Assembly (NCBI GenBank): GCA_016868475.1
Contig: VGGU01000002.1
Coordinates: 23,211-87,210 of the forward strand
DNA: 64,000 nt
Direction: 5' to 3'
From: Bacteroidota bacterium
GTDB taxonomy: Bacteria > Bacteroidota > Bacteroidia > Chitinophagales > Chitinophagaceae
A model generated the notes under the pieces. That model was not told where the DNA came from. It ran no database searches and was given only the letters and a program-made list of their open reading frames with translations. Both the position numbers and the translations under genes were made by a program. Shown here piece by piece: positions 1 to 8,172 of this stretch. The stretch's first letter is position 1; each line of letters starts with the position of its first letter.

Positions 1-86
1 GCGGTTCGCCTAAGTGTAGGGGAAAAATTGCGGGAACCATCAATAACACGCTAACCACAAGAGAACAAAAAAAGAGGCGTTAGTTT

Positions 87-1949
87 TTAACGACCCATGT
101 ATACCATTAGAATTTGTACATCACTTGGGTTAATACCCGAAATCCTACTTGCTTGACCCAGGGTTCTGGGTTTTGCTTTCATTAATTTTTCCCTTGCTTC
201 GTTTCCAAGCGAAGAAAGCTTTCTGTAATCAAAACTCTCGGGAATCTCTAACTCTTCGAGTTGTTTCATTCTTTGTACCAACTCTTTTTCTTTTTCGATA
301 TAAACTTCATACTTAATCTGCACGCCCGCTTGTTCAATGCTTTCTTTATCAAAAACACTGAGCGCGCTGTTAACAGAACTAACCGCACGCATCATGTCAA
401 AAATTTCAACATCGGGCCGCAATAAAATTTTTTGTGCTCTTTGTTTTTCAACAATGGTTGCAGTGTTTAGTGTAGCAAACCAATCGTTTACTTCGGAGGG
501 TTCTAAAAACAGCGAAGTGAATATTTTTTTTATTTCATCAATCTCGGAATGTTTTTTTTGAACACGAGTCATTCGTTCTTGTGAAGCAAGACCCAGGCTG
601 TGACTTAGTGGGGTTAATCGCAGATCTGCATTGTCTTGTCTCAACAAGGTTCTAAACTCGGCACGCGAAGTAAACATGCGATAAGGTTCTTTTGTTCCTT
701 TTCCAACCAAGTCGTCAATTAACACACCTATATAGGCCTCGCTTCTTTTTAAAACCAAGCCCTCTTGTTTGTTTGCCGACCGATGTGCGTTTATTCCAGC
801 CATTAGGCCCTGACAAGCAGCCTCTTCATAGCCCGTTGTTCCATTAATTTGCCCAGCAAAGAATAAATTGTTCAATAGTCTGGTTTCTAGGGTATAGTGT
901 AATTGCGTAGGGGGAAAATAATCATATTCAATAGCATAACCAGGCCTAAATACCTTAACGTTTTCAAATCCACCAATATTACGAAGGGCCTCGTATTGTA
1001 CGTCTTCTGGTAATGATGTAGAAAAGCCGTTTAAATATATTTCAACAGTATTCCACCCCTCTGGCTCAACAAAAAGCTGGTGGCGATCCCTTTCGGCAAA
1101 ACGATTAATCTTGTCCTCGATGCTTGGACAGTAGCGTGGCCCAACCCCATCAATTCTCCCGGCAAACATCGGGCTTCTGTCAAAACCGGTTTTTAAAACA
1201 TCATGGACAACCTCGTTGGTGTACGCTATCCAGCAACTTCTTTGTTTTTTAGGTTTTTCGGTGTCTAAAAATGAAAAACCGGTTATATCCTCATCCCCTG
1301 GCTGCTCTTCCATTTTTGAATAATCCAGACTTCTTCCGTCAATTCTTGGGGGGGTTCCCGTTTTAAGTCTATTGCTTTCAAATCCTTGACCTACAAGCTG
1401 TTCTGTAATTCCTGTTGCAGCATTTTCTGCCATTCTTCCGCCACCAAAATTCTTTTCACCAATATGCACTATGCCATTCAAAAAGGTTCCGTTGGTTAAA
1501 ACAACCGATTTTGCTTTGATCTCATGCCCAAGACCGGTCTTTACACCAAAACAAACCCCGTCTTTTATGAGCAGTCCACCCACCATGTCTTGATAAAAGT
1601 CAAGGTTGGGTGTACTTTCAAGCAGCTCCCTCCATTTGAGATGAAATAGCATTCTGTCGTTTTGCGCACGAGGACTCCACATGGCAGGACCCTTGCTACG
1701 GTTTAGCATCCTGAACTGTATCGTGGATAAATCGGTAACTATACCAGAGTAGCCACCCATGGCGTCAATTTCTCTAACAATTTGTCCCTTGGCAATTCCC
1801 CCCATAGCTGGATTGCAGCTCATTTGGGCAATTGTCTGCATATTCATGGTAATCAACAGGGTGCGAGAACCCAAATTAGCGGCAGCAGCAGCGGCCTCAC
1901 AACCGGCATGCCCCGCCCCAACTACTATAACATCGTATTCTTTAAACAC
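87..1949 (-). CDS. mnmG: tRNA uridine-5-carboxymethylaminomethyl modification enzyme MnmG (GidA)
   Basis: FAD-dependent subunit that, with the GTPase MnmE, installs the (carboxymethyl)aminomethyl group at C5 of wobble U34 in several tRNAs in the cytoplasm. The 620-residue length is normal. The FAD-binding glycine motif GAGHAGCEAA is at about residues 11-20, the conserved MSCNPAMGGIAKG at about 43-55, LKTGTPPRIDG near 196, and the C-terminal GidA-associated helical domain ends SRISGINPSDVQ. The start is GTG at 1949, because no in-frame ATG precedes the dinucleotide-binding motif. MnmE is not in the window. A TANNTTTG promoter element lies only 4 bases upstream of the GTG, and a parS-like palindrome lies just beyond it. 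Identification is secure. Confidence 0.98.
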   Translation of the reverse strand: MFKEYDVIVVGAGHAGCEAAAAAANLGSRTLLITMNMQTIAQMSCNPAMGGIAKGQIVREIDAMGGYSGIVTDLSTIQFRMLNRSKGPAMWSPRAQNDRMLFHLKWRELLESTPNLDFYQDMVGGLLIKDGVCFGVKTGLGHEIKAKSVVLTNGTFLNGIVHIGEKNFGGGRMAENAATGITEQLVGQGFESNRLKTGTPPRIDGRSLDYSKMEEQPGDEDITGFSFLDTEKPKKQRSCWIAYTNEVVHDVLKTGFDRSPMFAGRIDGVGPRYCPSIEDKINRFAERDRHQLFVEPEGWNTVEIYLNGFSTSLPEDVQYEALRNIGGFENVKVFRPGYAIEYDYFPPTQLHYTLETRLLNNLFFAGQINGTTGYEEAACQGLMAGINAHRSANKQEGLVLKRSEAYIGVLIDDLVGKGTKEPYRMFTSRAEFRTLLRQDNADLRLTPLSHSLGLASQERMTRVQKKHSEIDEIKKIFTSLFLEPSEVNDWFATLNTATIVEKQRAQKILLRPDVEIFDMMRAVSSVNSALSVFDKESIEQAGVQIKYEVYIEKEKELVQRMKQLEELEIPESFDYRKLSSLGNEAREKLMKAKPRTLGQASRISGINPSDVQILMVYMGR

Positions 1950-1953
1950 GCAG

Positions 1954-1961
1954 CAAAGATA
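1954..1961 (-). promoter_or_regulatory. -7 promoter element of mnmG
   Basis: TATCTTTG on the minus strand matches the Bacteroidota -7 consensus TANNTTTG exactly. Only four bases separate it from the GTG start, so transcription would begin at or next to the start codon. No good -33 TTTG is seen; that position is next to the parS-like palindrome. Confidence 0.5.
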
Positions 1962-1982
1962 ACCCCCTATTTCCTTGAATTA

Positions 1983-1998
1983 TGTTCCACGTGGAACG
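1983..1998. other. Candidate parS centromere-like site
   Basis: TGTTCCACGTGGAACG contains the perfect 14-base palindrome GTTCCACGTGGAAC (1984-1997). It matches the ParB/Spo0J parS pattern TGTTNCACGTGNAACA, in the C/G variant known from pseudomonads, with one mismatch at the last base. It sits in the 49-base gap between mnmG and ybeY. parS sites are often found near gidA (mnmG) and the origin in other bacteria. No parA or parB is in the window, and I found no second copy. Confidence 0.65.
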
Positions 1999-2439
1999 CT
2001 AAACGGGAGAAACACCATATTTACCAAGGTACAAGTCTTCTTTTCCCCTCATTTTCTGAATATCGGAGCTTTTTTTGTCTCTATACCCACAAAGATGTAG
2101 CGCACCATGAAAAACAACCCGGAGGATTTCGCTTTTTATACTTAGGCCCAGCGATTTTGCATTATCCCTAACTTGGTCAACGCTTATATATATATCTGCG
2201 GTTATTAGTTTGCTATCAGAGAGATCAAAGGTGATTATATCAGTAGCGTAGTTGTGCTTTAAGTACTGGCGGTTTATATTACGGATGGTCCTATTGTTGC
2301 AGAAAATGTAATTAACCAGGCCAATCTCTTTGTTTTCTGATTTAAATAAGTTTTCAATGAATTTCTTCAGGGCGGACCGATTACCAAGGTCAATCGAGGC
2401 AGAGGGAAAGAAAAAGCAGACTTTTGATTTTGAGTTCAT
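1999..2439 (-). CDS. ybeY: Endoribonuclease / rRNA maturation factor YbeY
   Basis: Metal-dependent RNase family protein acting in 16S rRNA 3'-end maturation and ribosome quality control. The UPF0054 signature is present as HGALHLCGYRDK, about 110 residues in. The first two zinc-ligand histidines (HGxLH) are there, but the usual third histidine of the GYDH form is replaced (GYRDK), followed by MRGKED. I recall the same GxxDK ending in other Bacteroidota members. I place the start at ATG 2439 (MNSKSK, 146 aa); an upstream in-frame start at 2475 would add 12 residues that are not typical of the family and overlap the divergent feoA promoter. It is transcribed away from feoA and toward mnmG. Confidence 0.93.
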   Translation of the reverse strand: MNSKSKVCFFFPSASIDLGNRSALKKFIENLFKSENKEIGLVNYIFCNNRTIRNINRQYLKHNYATDIITFDLSDSKLITADIYISVDQVRDNAKSLGLSIKSEILRVVFHGALHLCGYRDKKSSDIQKMRGKEDLYLGKYGVSPV

Positions 2440-2478
2440 AATTATCAAAATTCGTAAAGAAATACCACTCAACAAGGA

Positions 2479-2486
2479 TAGCTTTG
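2479..2486 (+). promoter_or_regulatory. -7 promoter element of feoA
   Basis: TAGCTTTG fits TANNTTTG and ends 18 bases before the feoA start. No convincing -33 TTTG is visible. It lies in the short gap divergent from ybeY. Confidence 0.5.
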
Positions 2487-2504
2487 CATAATTAATGCTA
2501 GTTT

Positions 2505-2735
2505 ATGATGGTTAGACTATCGGATCTTAAACCGGGGCAGGAGGCAACAATCGAGGAGTTTGAAAACTCCGAGCTTTTATTAAAACTCATGGAAATGGGG
2601 TGTATTCCTGGAGAAAAGGTTTTGGTTGAGCAGGTTGCACCGCTTGGGGATCCAATTTCGGTATCTGTTTCAGGATACCGTCTTAGCTTAAGAATTAATG
2701 AGGCAGAAACTATTTTGGTTAACGTAAAATGCTGA
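2505..2735 (+). CDS. feoA: FeoA family ferrous iron transport protein
   Basis: Small cytoplasmic SH3-like protein (76 aa) of the Feo system, thought to modulate the FeoB iron channel. The core has the FeoA pattern: an opening LSDLKPGQEATI, the LLKLMEMGCIPGEKV turn, then the strand VEQVAPLGDPISVSVSGYRLSLR. The start is ATG 2505, or the second ATG at 2508; the promoter element upstream does not separate them. It lies 15 bases ahead of nadD on the same strand and is probably co-transcribed with it. Its functional partner feoB is 3.2 kb away on the opposite strand, which is unusual for Feo operons. Confidence 0.88.
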   Translation: MMVRLSDLKPGQEATIEEFENSELLLKLMEMGCIPGEKVLVEQVAPLGDPISVSVSGYRLSLRINEAETILVNVKC

Positions 2736-2750
2736 TAATCAAATAAATAG

Positions 2751-3323
2751 GTGAAAATCGCTCTTTATTTTGGCTCCTTTAACCCAATTCACAACGGGCA
2801 CCTGATTGTGGCTAATTACCTATTAAACCAAACAGACATAGAAAAACTATGGTTGGTTGTTTCGCCCCAAAACCCAAACAAACAAGAAAATAGTTTACTA
2901 AACGAATATCAGCGTCTTCATTTAACCAAGCTCGCCACAGAAAACGACGAGCGAATAAAGGTTTCTGATATCGAGTTTAATCTGCCCAGGCCCTCATATA
3001 CAATTGATACGCTTACTTATCTGAGTGAAAAATACCCACAACATCAATTTTCAATATTGATGGGTGCGGATAGTTTTCAAAATCTTCCCAATTGGAAAAA
3101 CGCCAATCAACTGTTGGCAAACTATCCAATATATGTTTATCCGAGACAAGGATTTTCGATTAGCAATAAGATGGGCGCCCAATTCAACAGCATTGATGCG
3201 CCAATGTTGAATCTGTCCGCAACCTATATTCGTAAATGTGTTGCAAGCGGAAAATCTATTCGATATATGGTTCCTGATTTGGTGCGAGAAGAAATAGAAA
3301 AAGGCGGGTATTATAAAAAATAA
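2751..3323 (+). CDS. nadD: Nicotinate-nucleotide adenylyltransferase
   Basis: Joins nicotinate mononucleotide and ATP to give deamido-NAD in NAD biosynthesis. The nucleotidyltransferase signature [10 protein letters not shown] (residues 8-17) and the C-terminal LSATYIRKC, equivalent to ISSTxIR, are both present in a 190-aa single-domain protein. The start is GTG 2751, 15 bases after feoA. The 3' end overlaps the convergent chromate transporter gene by 13 bases (3311-3323). A nicotinamide riboside kinase and PnuC further along (36.6-37.8 kb) suggest that de novo and salvage routes coexist. Confidence 0.95.
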   Translation: MKIALYFGSFNPIHNGHLIVANYLLNQTDIEKLWLVVSPQNPNKQENSLLNEYQRLHLTKLATENDERIKVSDIEFNLPRPSYTIDTLTYLSEKYPQHQFSILMGADSFQNLPNWKNANQLLANYPIYVYPRQGFSISNKMGAQFNSIDAPMLNLSATYIRKCVASGKSIRYMVPDLVREEIEKGGYYKK

Positions 3324-4549
3324 CCCAACAGCAAACAAATTGCAACGATTATTGGTGAAATAATTTTTGTAAAACGAAGCAACAACACGGTGCTCAACAA
3401 TACTATTAAACTAATCCATCCGGTTGTGTTGTTTTCCAATAATGAAATATCTCGCGAAATATAAAGTGTAGAGGCAATTAATATTCCCACAATTGCCGCG
3501 TTGACCCCTTCCAAGGAACGATAAACAACAGCATACTTTTTTAGATTGTGCCAAATGGGAAAAAAGAAAAGCACAAGCAGGGTACCCGGCAAAAAAATTG
3601 CAAAAGTTCCAATTAAGCAACCTAAAAATTGCATACCCGGCCCTTCTTTTTTTAACGCTAATCCTCCGGTAAAAGAGGCAAAAGAAAACAAGGGGCCGGG
3701 AACCGCTTGCACCAACCCCATGCCCATATAAAAATCTTGTTGATCAATTTGAATAACGTTAGGATTTTTTTCGCGAACCGTATTAGGACGAACACTCCAT
3801 TGTTCGTACATCATTGGCAATAACACCTGGCCACCACCAAAAACCAGACTACCCAAACGATAGGTGTTCTCAAAAAGATTCAACTGTTTTCTTTCGGGCC
3901 AGTTGTTGGTGCGTGCAGCTTCGCTTAATAAACCAGCTACCAAAAAAATAATTCCAAATAGCCAAAAATTCCACCAACGAATTTGTTTGGGTTTTTCATC
4001 GATCTGCGGAATTCGTTTGCTACTAAAATTGGTTGCAATTCCTCCGGCAATTAACAAAACCGGAATTAACCAGGGCCTTCCGAATAATAAAACGGTTACA
4101 ATAAGGCCAACCCCCATGATAACCCAAGTGATGGTATTTCTAATTGCTAACGGAAAAAAGCGAAGGATGGTAAAAACAAGAAATCCGGCTGCCATGGAGG
4201 GAATAAATCTAAACAAACCGTCTCCAATTTTATGCTGATTCAACAAGGGGAGCAAAAATGAAAATCCACCCATTATTGTACTAGCCGGAAAAATCCAGAC
4301 CAAAAGAGTGAGTATAGCAAGAGGAATTCCTCCGCGCTTATAACCAATTAGAGTAAGGGTTTGTGTGGAGGATCCGCCCGGCAATAGTTGACAAAGCGTA
4401 TTATATTCCATCAACTCTTTCTCGGTTACATAGGGTGTTTTATGGACAAAATTTTTAAACATCATACCTAAATGCGCCTGTGGGCCCCCAAAAGAAACAA
4501 GGCTGTGTGTAAGAACGGATCGCAAAAAGGGAAGATGGCGAATCAACAT
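3311..4549 (-). CDS. chrA: Chromate transporter (ChrA, long two-domain type)
   Basis: Polytopic inner-membrane protein of the CHR family, whose known members export chromate; sulfate-related roles are possible in some. At 412 aa it is the bidomain form. The repeated CHR signature is visible as [10 protein letters not shown] in the N-terminal half and [12 protein letters not shown] in the C-terminal half, and each half opens with the [13 protein letters not shown] motif. Around ten hydrophobic segments are apparent. It shares its last 13 bases with convergent nadD and is divergent from the M20 amidohydrolase across a 58-base gap. The family call is firm; chromate as the natural substrate is not. 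Confidence 0.9.
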   Translation of the reverse strand: MLIRHLPFLRSVLTHSLVSFGGPQAHLGMMFKNFVHKTPYVTEKELMEYNTLCQLLPGGSSTQTLTLIGYKRGGIPLAILTLLVWIFPASTIMGGFSFLLPLLNQHKIGDGLFRFIPSMAAGFLVFTILRFFPLAIRNTITWVIMGVGLIVTVLLFGRPWLIPVLLIAGGIATNFSSKRIPQIDEKPKQIRWWNFWLFGIIFLVAGLLSEAARTNNWPERKQLNLFENTYRLGSLVFGGGQVLLPMMYEQWSVRPNTVREKNPNVIQIDQQDFYMGMGLVQAVPGPLFSFASFTGGLALKKEGPGMQFLGCLIGTFAIFLPGTLLVLFFFPIWHNLKKYAVVYRSLEGVNAAIVGILIASTLYISRDISLLENNTTGWISLIVLLSTVLLLRFTKIISPIIVAICLLLGYFL

Positions 4550-4607
4550 GGTACCCTAAAAGTAAAAATTTATCATTGTTATTGTATTTTCACAAAAACA
4601 AGTCTTC

Positions 4608-5924
4608 GTGAAAAACTTAATACTACCCTGTCTTTTTACGGTTTTCTTCACTGCGGCTAATGCCCAAGCGAAAAATTCCACAGCAGACCTTAGGTCAACG
4701 ATTCATTCAAAAGCAGAACAGCTGCAGTCTAAAACTAATAGCTGGAGAGAGCAAATACACCAAAACCCCGAGTTGGGAAATCGCGAGTTTAAAACAGCAA
4801 AACTGATTGCCGCACATCTACGCTCGCTTGGGATTGAGGTACAGGAGGGTATTGCTAAAACGGGTGTGGTTGGGTTGTTAAAAGGAGCTAAGCCAGGACC
4901 CTGTGTGGCATTACGCGCAGATATGGACGGATTGCCTGTTGCTGAACGTGTAAAAATTCCTTTTGCCTCTCGAGAAAAAACTATCTACGAGGGCGCCGAA
5001 GTGGGAGTAATGCACGCTTGTGGTCATGACACGCATGTGGCTATTTTAATGACTGTTGCGGAAGTTCTTTCTGGTATGCGTGATCAACTTAACGGTTCGG
5101 TAAAGTTTGTTTTTCAACCAGCAGAAGAGGGAGCTCCTGCCGGCGAAGAGGGAGGGGCGGCATTGATGGTAAAAGAAGGGGTGATGGAAAACCCAAAAGT
5201 GGATGCCATATTTGGATTACACATACAATCAACCTTAGAGGTTGGGAGAGTAAAATATAAGGCCGGATCAATAATGGCGGCGGCAGATTGGTTTAATATT
5301 GTTGTAAAGGGTAAGGGAAGTCATGGTTCTCAACCTTGGCGCGGAGTAGACCCTATTCAAGTTGGTGCGCAAATCATAGAAGGATTACAAAATATTGTTA
5401 GCCGACAATCAGAGTTAACCAAAGCACCAGTAGTAATTACGGTCGGAAAAATAAACGGAGGGGTTAGACAGAATATAATTTCTGAAACCTGCGAAATGTC
5501 TGGTACTATCCGTACGCTGGATAGTAAAATGCAAAAAGACGTGCATGAAAAAATAATAAGAACGGCTAAGTTAATTGCGGCCGCAAATGGTGCTGATGCG
5601 GATGTTGTAATTGAAACCAAAACATTGGTAACCTATAACACTCCCGAATTGGTAAAACAAATGGTGCCTACACTGGAAAAAACACTAGGCGCAACCAATG
5701 TAACCGAAACAGAATGGGTTACCGGAGCAGAAGATTTTTCTTATTATGGAACAAAAGCGCCGGCATTCTTTTTCTTTTTGGGAGGAATGCCCAAGGGACA
5801 AGACCCCTCTACAGCTCCACCACATCACACGCCAGATTTTTATGTTGATAATAGCGGCATGCCAGCCGGTGTTAAAACGCTATGCAATTTGGTGTTTGAT
5901 TATTTGTCGGCCGCCGCAAAATAG
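4608..5924 (+). CDS. M20D family amidohydrolase (N-acyl-amino-acid hydrolase type), exported
   Basis: Zinc/manganese amidohydrolase of the hippurate hydrolase/IAA-amino-acid hydrolase group, which releases amino acids from N-acyl or amide conjugates. The signal peptide MKNLILPCLFTVFFTAANAQA ends in an Ala-x-Ala-like site, so the enzyme probably works in the periplasm. Metal-binding residues are visible in MHACGHDTH (about 134-142) and in the PAEEG stretch (about 171), with the dimerisation domain in between and GAEDFSYY near the C-terminus. Length is 438 aa with a GTG start at 4608; no ATG lies close. The end is 12 bases from convergent feoB. The substrate cannot be read from sequence. Confidence 0.9.
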   Translation: MKNLILPCLFTVFFTAANAQAKNSTADLRSTIHSKAEQLQSKTNSWREQIHQNPELGNREFKTAKLIAAHLRSLGIEVQEGIAKTGVVGLLKGAKPGPCVALRADMDGLPVAERVKIPFASREKTIYEGAEVGVMHACGHDTHVAILMTVAEVLSGMRDQLNGSVKFVFQPAEEGAPAGEEGGAALMVKEGVMENPKVDAIFGLHIQSTLEVGRVKYKAGSIMAAADWFNIVVKGKGSHGSQPWRGVDPIQVGAQIIEGLQNIVSRQSELTKAPVVITVGKINGGVRQNIISETCEMSGTIRTLDSKMQKDVHEKIIRTAKLIAAANGADADVVIETKTLVTYNTPELVKQMVPTLEKTLGATNVTETEWVTGAEDFSYYGTKAPAFFFFLGGMPKGQDPSTAPPHHTPDFYVDNSGMPAGVKTLCNLVFDYLSAAAK

Positions 5925-5936
5925 CGTTGAAAAAAA

Positions 5937-8051
5937 CTAGCTGAAAATAAAGTAAACTATCCAGGAAAGAATCCAGGCAAGTCCGGTCATGTAAACTAAT
6001 TGGATTGCCGGCCATTTCCAGCTTTTGGTTTCTCTTTTTACCACAGCTAGCGTGCTCATACATTGCATGGCAAACACATAAAATATCATTAACGAAAGAC
6101 CGGTGGCCAGCGAAAACAATGGTTTGCCATTAGGGCGAACAGCAGCTTTCATTTTTTCATTCAACAAAGTATCATCGCCGTTGTCTCCAACACTAAACAG
6201 TGTTGCCATGGTTCCCACAAAAACCTCTCTGGCAGCAAAAGAAGTGACCAACGCTATTCCTATTCTCCAATCAAAACCAAGCGGTGAAATAACAAACTCT
6301 AATTCTTTCCCAATTAAACCAGCGAAAGAATTTTGGAGTTTGGCCGCGTGAAAATCTTTTTTTAATTGTACCGTATCTGAACCCGGGATTGATATAGAGG
6401 ATTGATAATTTCTTTCAACAGCCTGCATGCGCGCAACAGGTCCATAGGTGCTTAGTCCCCAAAGAATCAGAGAAATAACCATGATCACTTTTCCCGCATC
6501 AAACATAAAAATTTTAGCCTTGCCTAACATGGTAGGCAATAGATTTCCCCAGCGTGGCGAGCGATACATGGGTAGCTCAAGAATAAAAAAACTTTTTTCT
6601 TTAATCTTAATGAACAGATTGGCTATATAAGAAACCAACAACGCAACAACAACGCCGGCCATATACAACCCGAGCAAAACCAACCCCTGCAGACTTATTA
6701 CCCCAAACAAATAATTTTTTGGAATCACCAGCGCTGTGATAGTAGTATAAACGGGCAACCTTGCCGAACAACTCATTAAAGGAGTTATTAAAATGGTAAG
6801 CAGTCTTTCTTTTCTGTTTTCTATGCCTCTTGCACACATGATGGCAGGTACAGCACAGGCAAAACCGCTAATCATGGGCATTACACTTTTCCCATTTAAA
6901 CCCACGCTTCTCATTAGTCTGTCAGATAAAAAACCAATCCTTGCCATATAGCCAGAATCTTCTAATAAAGTAATGAGGCCAAACAATATCATGATCTGAG
7001 GAACAAAAACAAGAATCCCCCCCAGCCCGGCCACAACACCATTTATAATTAAATCAGAAAATTGTGTGTTTGGAAGTGAAGAAGAAAGCCAGCTGCTCAG
7101 CATCCCAAAACCCAACTCCACCAAATTCATTGGATATTGCGCTAACAAAAAAACACTTTGAAATAATAAAAACAACACCGATAATAAAATAAGGTATCCC
7201 CAGTTACGGTGCAGAAGCACAGCATCCAGCTTTTCTGTTAAAAAAGATTTTTTTAATGGATCTGGTTCCGTAACAGCCAACTGCATAACCTGTTTGATCT
7301 TTGCGTATCGTTGCAGTATTTCACTGGCCTGTGTTTTGGTGGGGTTGAATTGATATTGTTTTTCAATCTCTTCAATCTTGTGCTGTGTATCCGGATCAAA
7401 CCCAAAATGTTGGTGATTGATGAGAAGATGAATGGCTTTATAGTCCCCAATACCCACAAATTGATCCTTAATTTTTTCTATAGCAATTGCTGCCAAGGAG
7501 CGATTGTCGATAAAATCACGGACTGGAATTTTATAGGCACCATCAATGGTTTGCTCAATTGCTTTTTGAAGTGCACCAATTCCTCCTCCCTTTCTGGCAT
7601 CAACCGCTACTACCGGCACCCCCAATTCTCTTTTGAGTTCGGTTGGATTAATTCTAATTCCTTTTTGGCGGGCCAGGTCCATCATGGTAAGCGCCACCAC
7701 CACCGGCAACTTCAGATCAATTAACTGTGTACAAAAAAGCAGGTTTCGTTTTAGGTTGCTGGCATCGGCCACCACTACTATTACATCGGGTTTTATTTCG
7801 GCGTCTTCCCCCATGATCATTCGGTAGGTTACCCACTCGTCCATCCTTTTAGGATACAAACTGTAGGTGCCGGGCAGATCGATGAAATTCACCCGATGTT
7901 TACCCAACTGTGCCGTTCCTGTTTTTTTATCAACGGTTACTCCTGGGAAATTTCCCACCTGTTGGCGCAGCCCTGTCAAGCGGTTAAAAAGGGAACTTTT
8001 TCCGCAGTTGGGGTTGCCCACAAGAGCAATATGATTAATAGTGGTTCCCAC
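5937..8051 (-). CDS. feoB: Ferrous iron transport protein B (FeoB)
   Basis: Inner-membrane ferrous iron transporter with an N-terminal G domain. G1 is GNPNCGKS (12-19), the switch region contains GNFPGVTVDKK, and G3 is DLPGTYSLYP. G4 is TMMD at 122-125, where most FeoBs have NxxD. The membrane part carries the two conserved Gate repeats, seen as CAVPAIMCARGIE and FAAREVFVGTM, and about eight transmembrane segments. At 704 aa it is a normal FeoB without fused FeoA. A TANNTTTG element sits 17 bases upstream. It is not adjacent to feoA (2505). No Fur box could be recognised by eye. Confidence 0.97.
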   Translation of the reverse strand: MGTTINHIALVGNPNCGKSSLFNRLTGLRQQVGNFPGVTVDKKTGTAQLGKHRVNFIDLPGTYSLYPKRMDEWVTYRMIMGEDAEIKPDVIVVVADASNLKRNLLFCTQLIDLKLPVVVALTMMDLARQKGIRINPTELKRELGVPVVAVDARKGGGIGALQKAIEQTIDGAYKIPVRDFIDNRSLAAIAIEKIKDQFVGIGDYKAIHLLINHQHFGFDPDTQHKIEEIEKQYQFNPTKTQASEILQRYAKIKQVMQLAVTEPDPLKKSFLTEKLDAVLLHRNWGYLILLSVLFLLFQSVFLLAQYPMNLVELGFGMLSSWLSSSLPNTQFSDLIINGVVAGLGGILVFVPQIMILFGLITLLEDSGYMARIGFLSDRLMRSVGLNGKSVMPMISGFACAVPAIMCARGIENRKERLLTILITPLMSCSARLPVYTTITALVIPKNYLFGVISLQGLVLLGLYMAGVVVALLVSYIANLFIKIKEKSFFILELPMYRSPRWGNLLPTMLGKAKIFMFDAGKVIMVISLILWGLSTYGPVARMQAVERNYQSSISIPGSDTVQLKKDFHAAKLQNSFAGLIGKELEFVISPLGFDWRIGIALVTSFAAREVFVGTMATLFSVGDNGDDTLLNEKMKAAVRPNGKPLFSLATGLSLMIFYVFAMQCMSTLAVVKRETKSWKWPAIQLVYMTGLAWILSWIVYFIFS

Positions 8052-8068
8052 GTAAGTTAGATTGGGTG

Positions 8069-8076
8069 CAAAAGTA
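8069..8076 (-). promoter_or_regulatory. -7 promoter element of feoB
   Basis: TACTTTTG on the minus strand fits TANNTTTG, 17 bases ahead of the ATG. A TTTG occurs 12 bases further upstream, closer than the usual spacing of about 19-23. Confidence 0.45.
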
Positions 8077-8122
8077 GACAGACCTTGTCAAATTGATTTA
8101 CGAAATAAGAAGTACCTTTTGA

Positions 8123-8141
8123 ATTCCGTGTAAAACGGAAT
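8123..8141. promoter_or_regulatory. Inverted repeat in the feoB / M28 peptidase divergent region
   Basis: ATTCCG, seven bases, CGGAAT: a perfect 6-base inverted repeat between divergent feoB and the M28 peptidase gene. It could be an operator or a weak hairpin; nothing else supports a specific role. Confidence 0.25.
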
Positions 8142-8172
8142 AACTTAGCAATTCTTTGATCAAACAACTTCA

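Noticed and set aside
1..86. Possible end or start of a neighbouring gene in bases 1-86
   Set aside because: Short open stretches exist on both strands (a basic C-terminal-like tail on plus, a hydrophobic stretch on minus), but none has enough length or a clear start to be called.
1720..1730. CGTGGATAA as a DnaA box
   Set aside because: One isolated near-match inside mnmG; no cluster of boxes or AT-rich unwinding region, so no origin is claimed.
1782..2171. 129-codon plus-strand open frame across the mnmG-ybeY gap
   Set aside because: It runs antisense to two well-identified genes and through the parS-like site, with no domain or promoter of its own.
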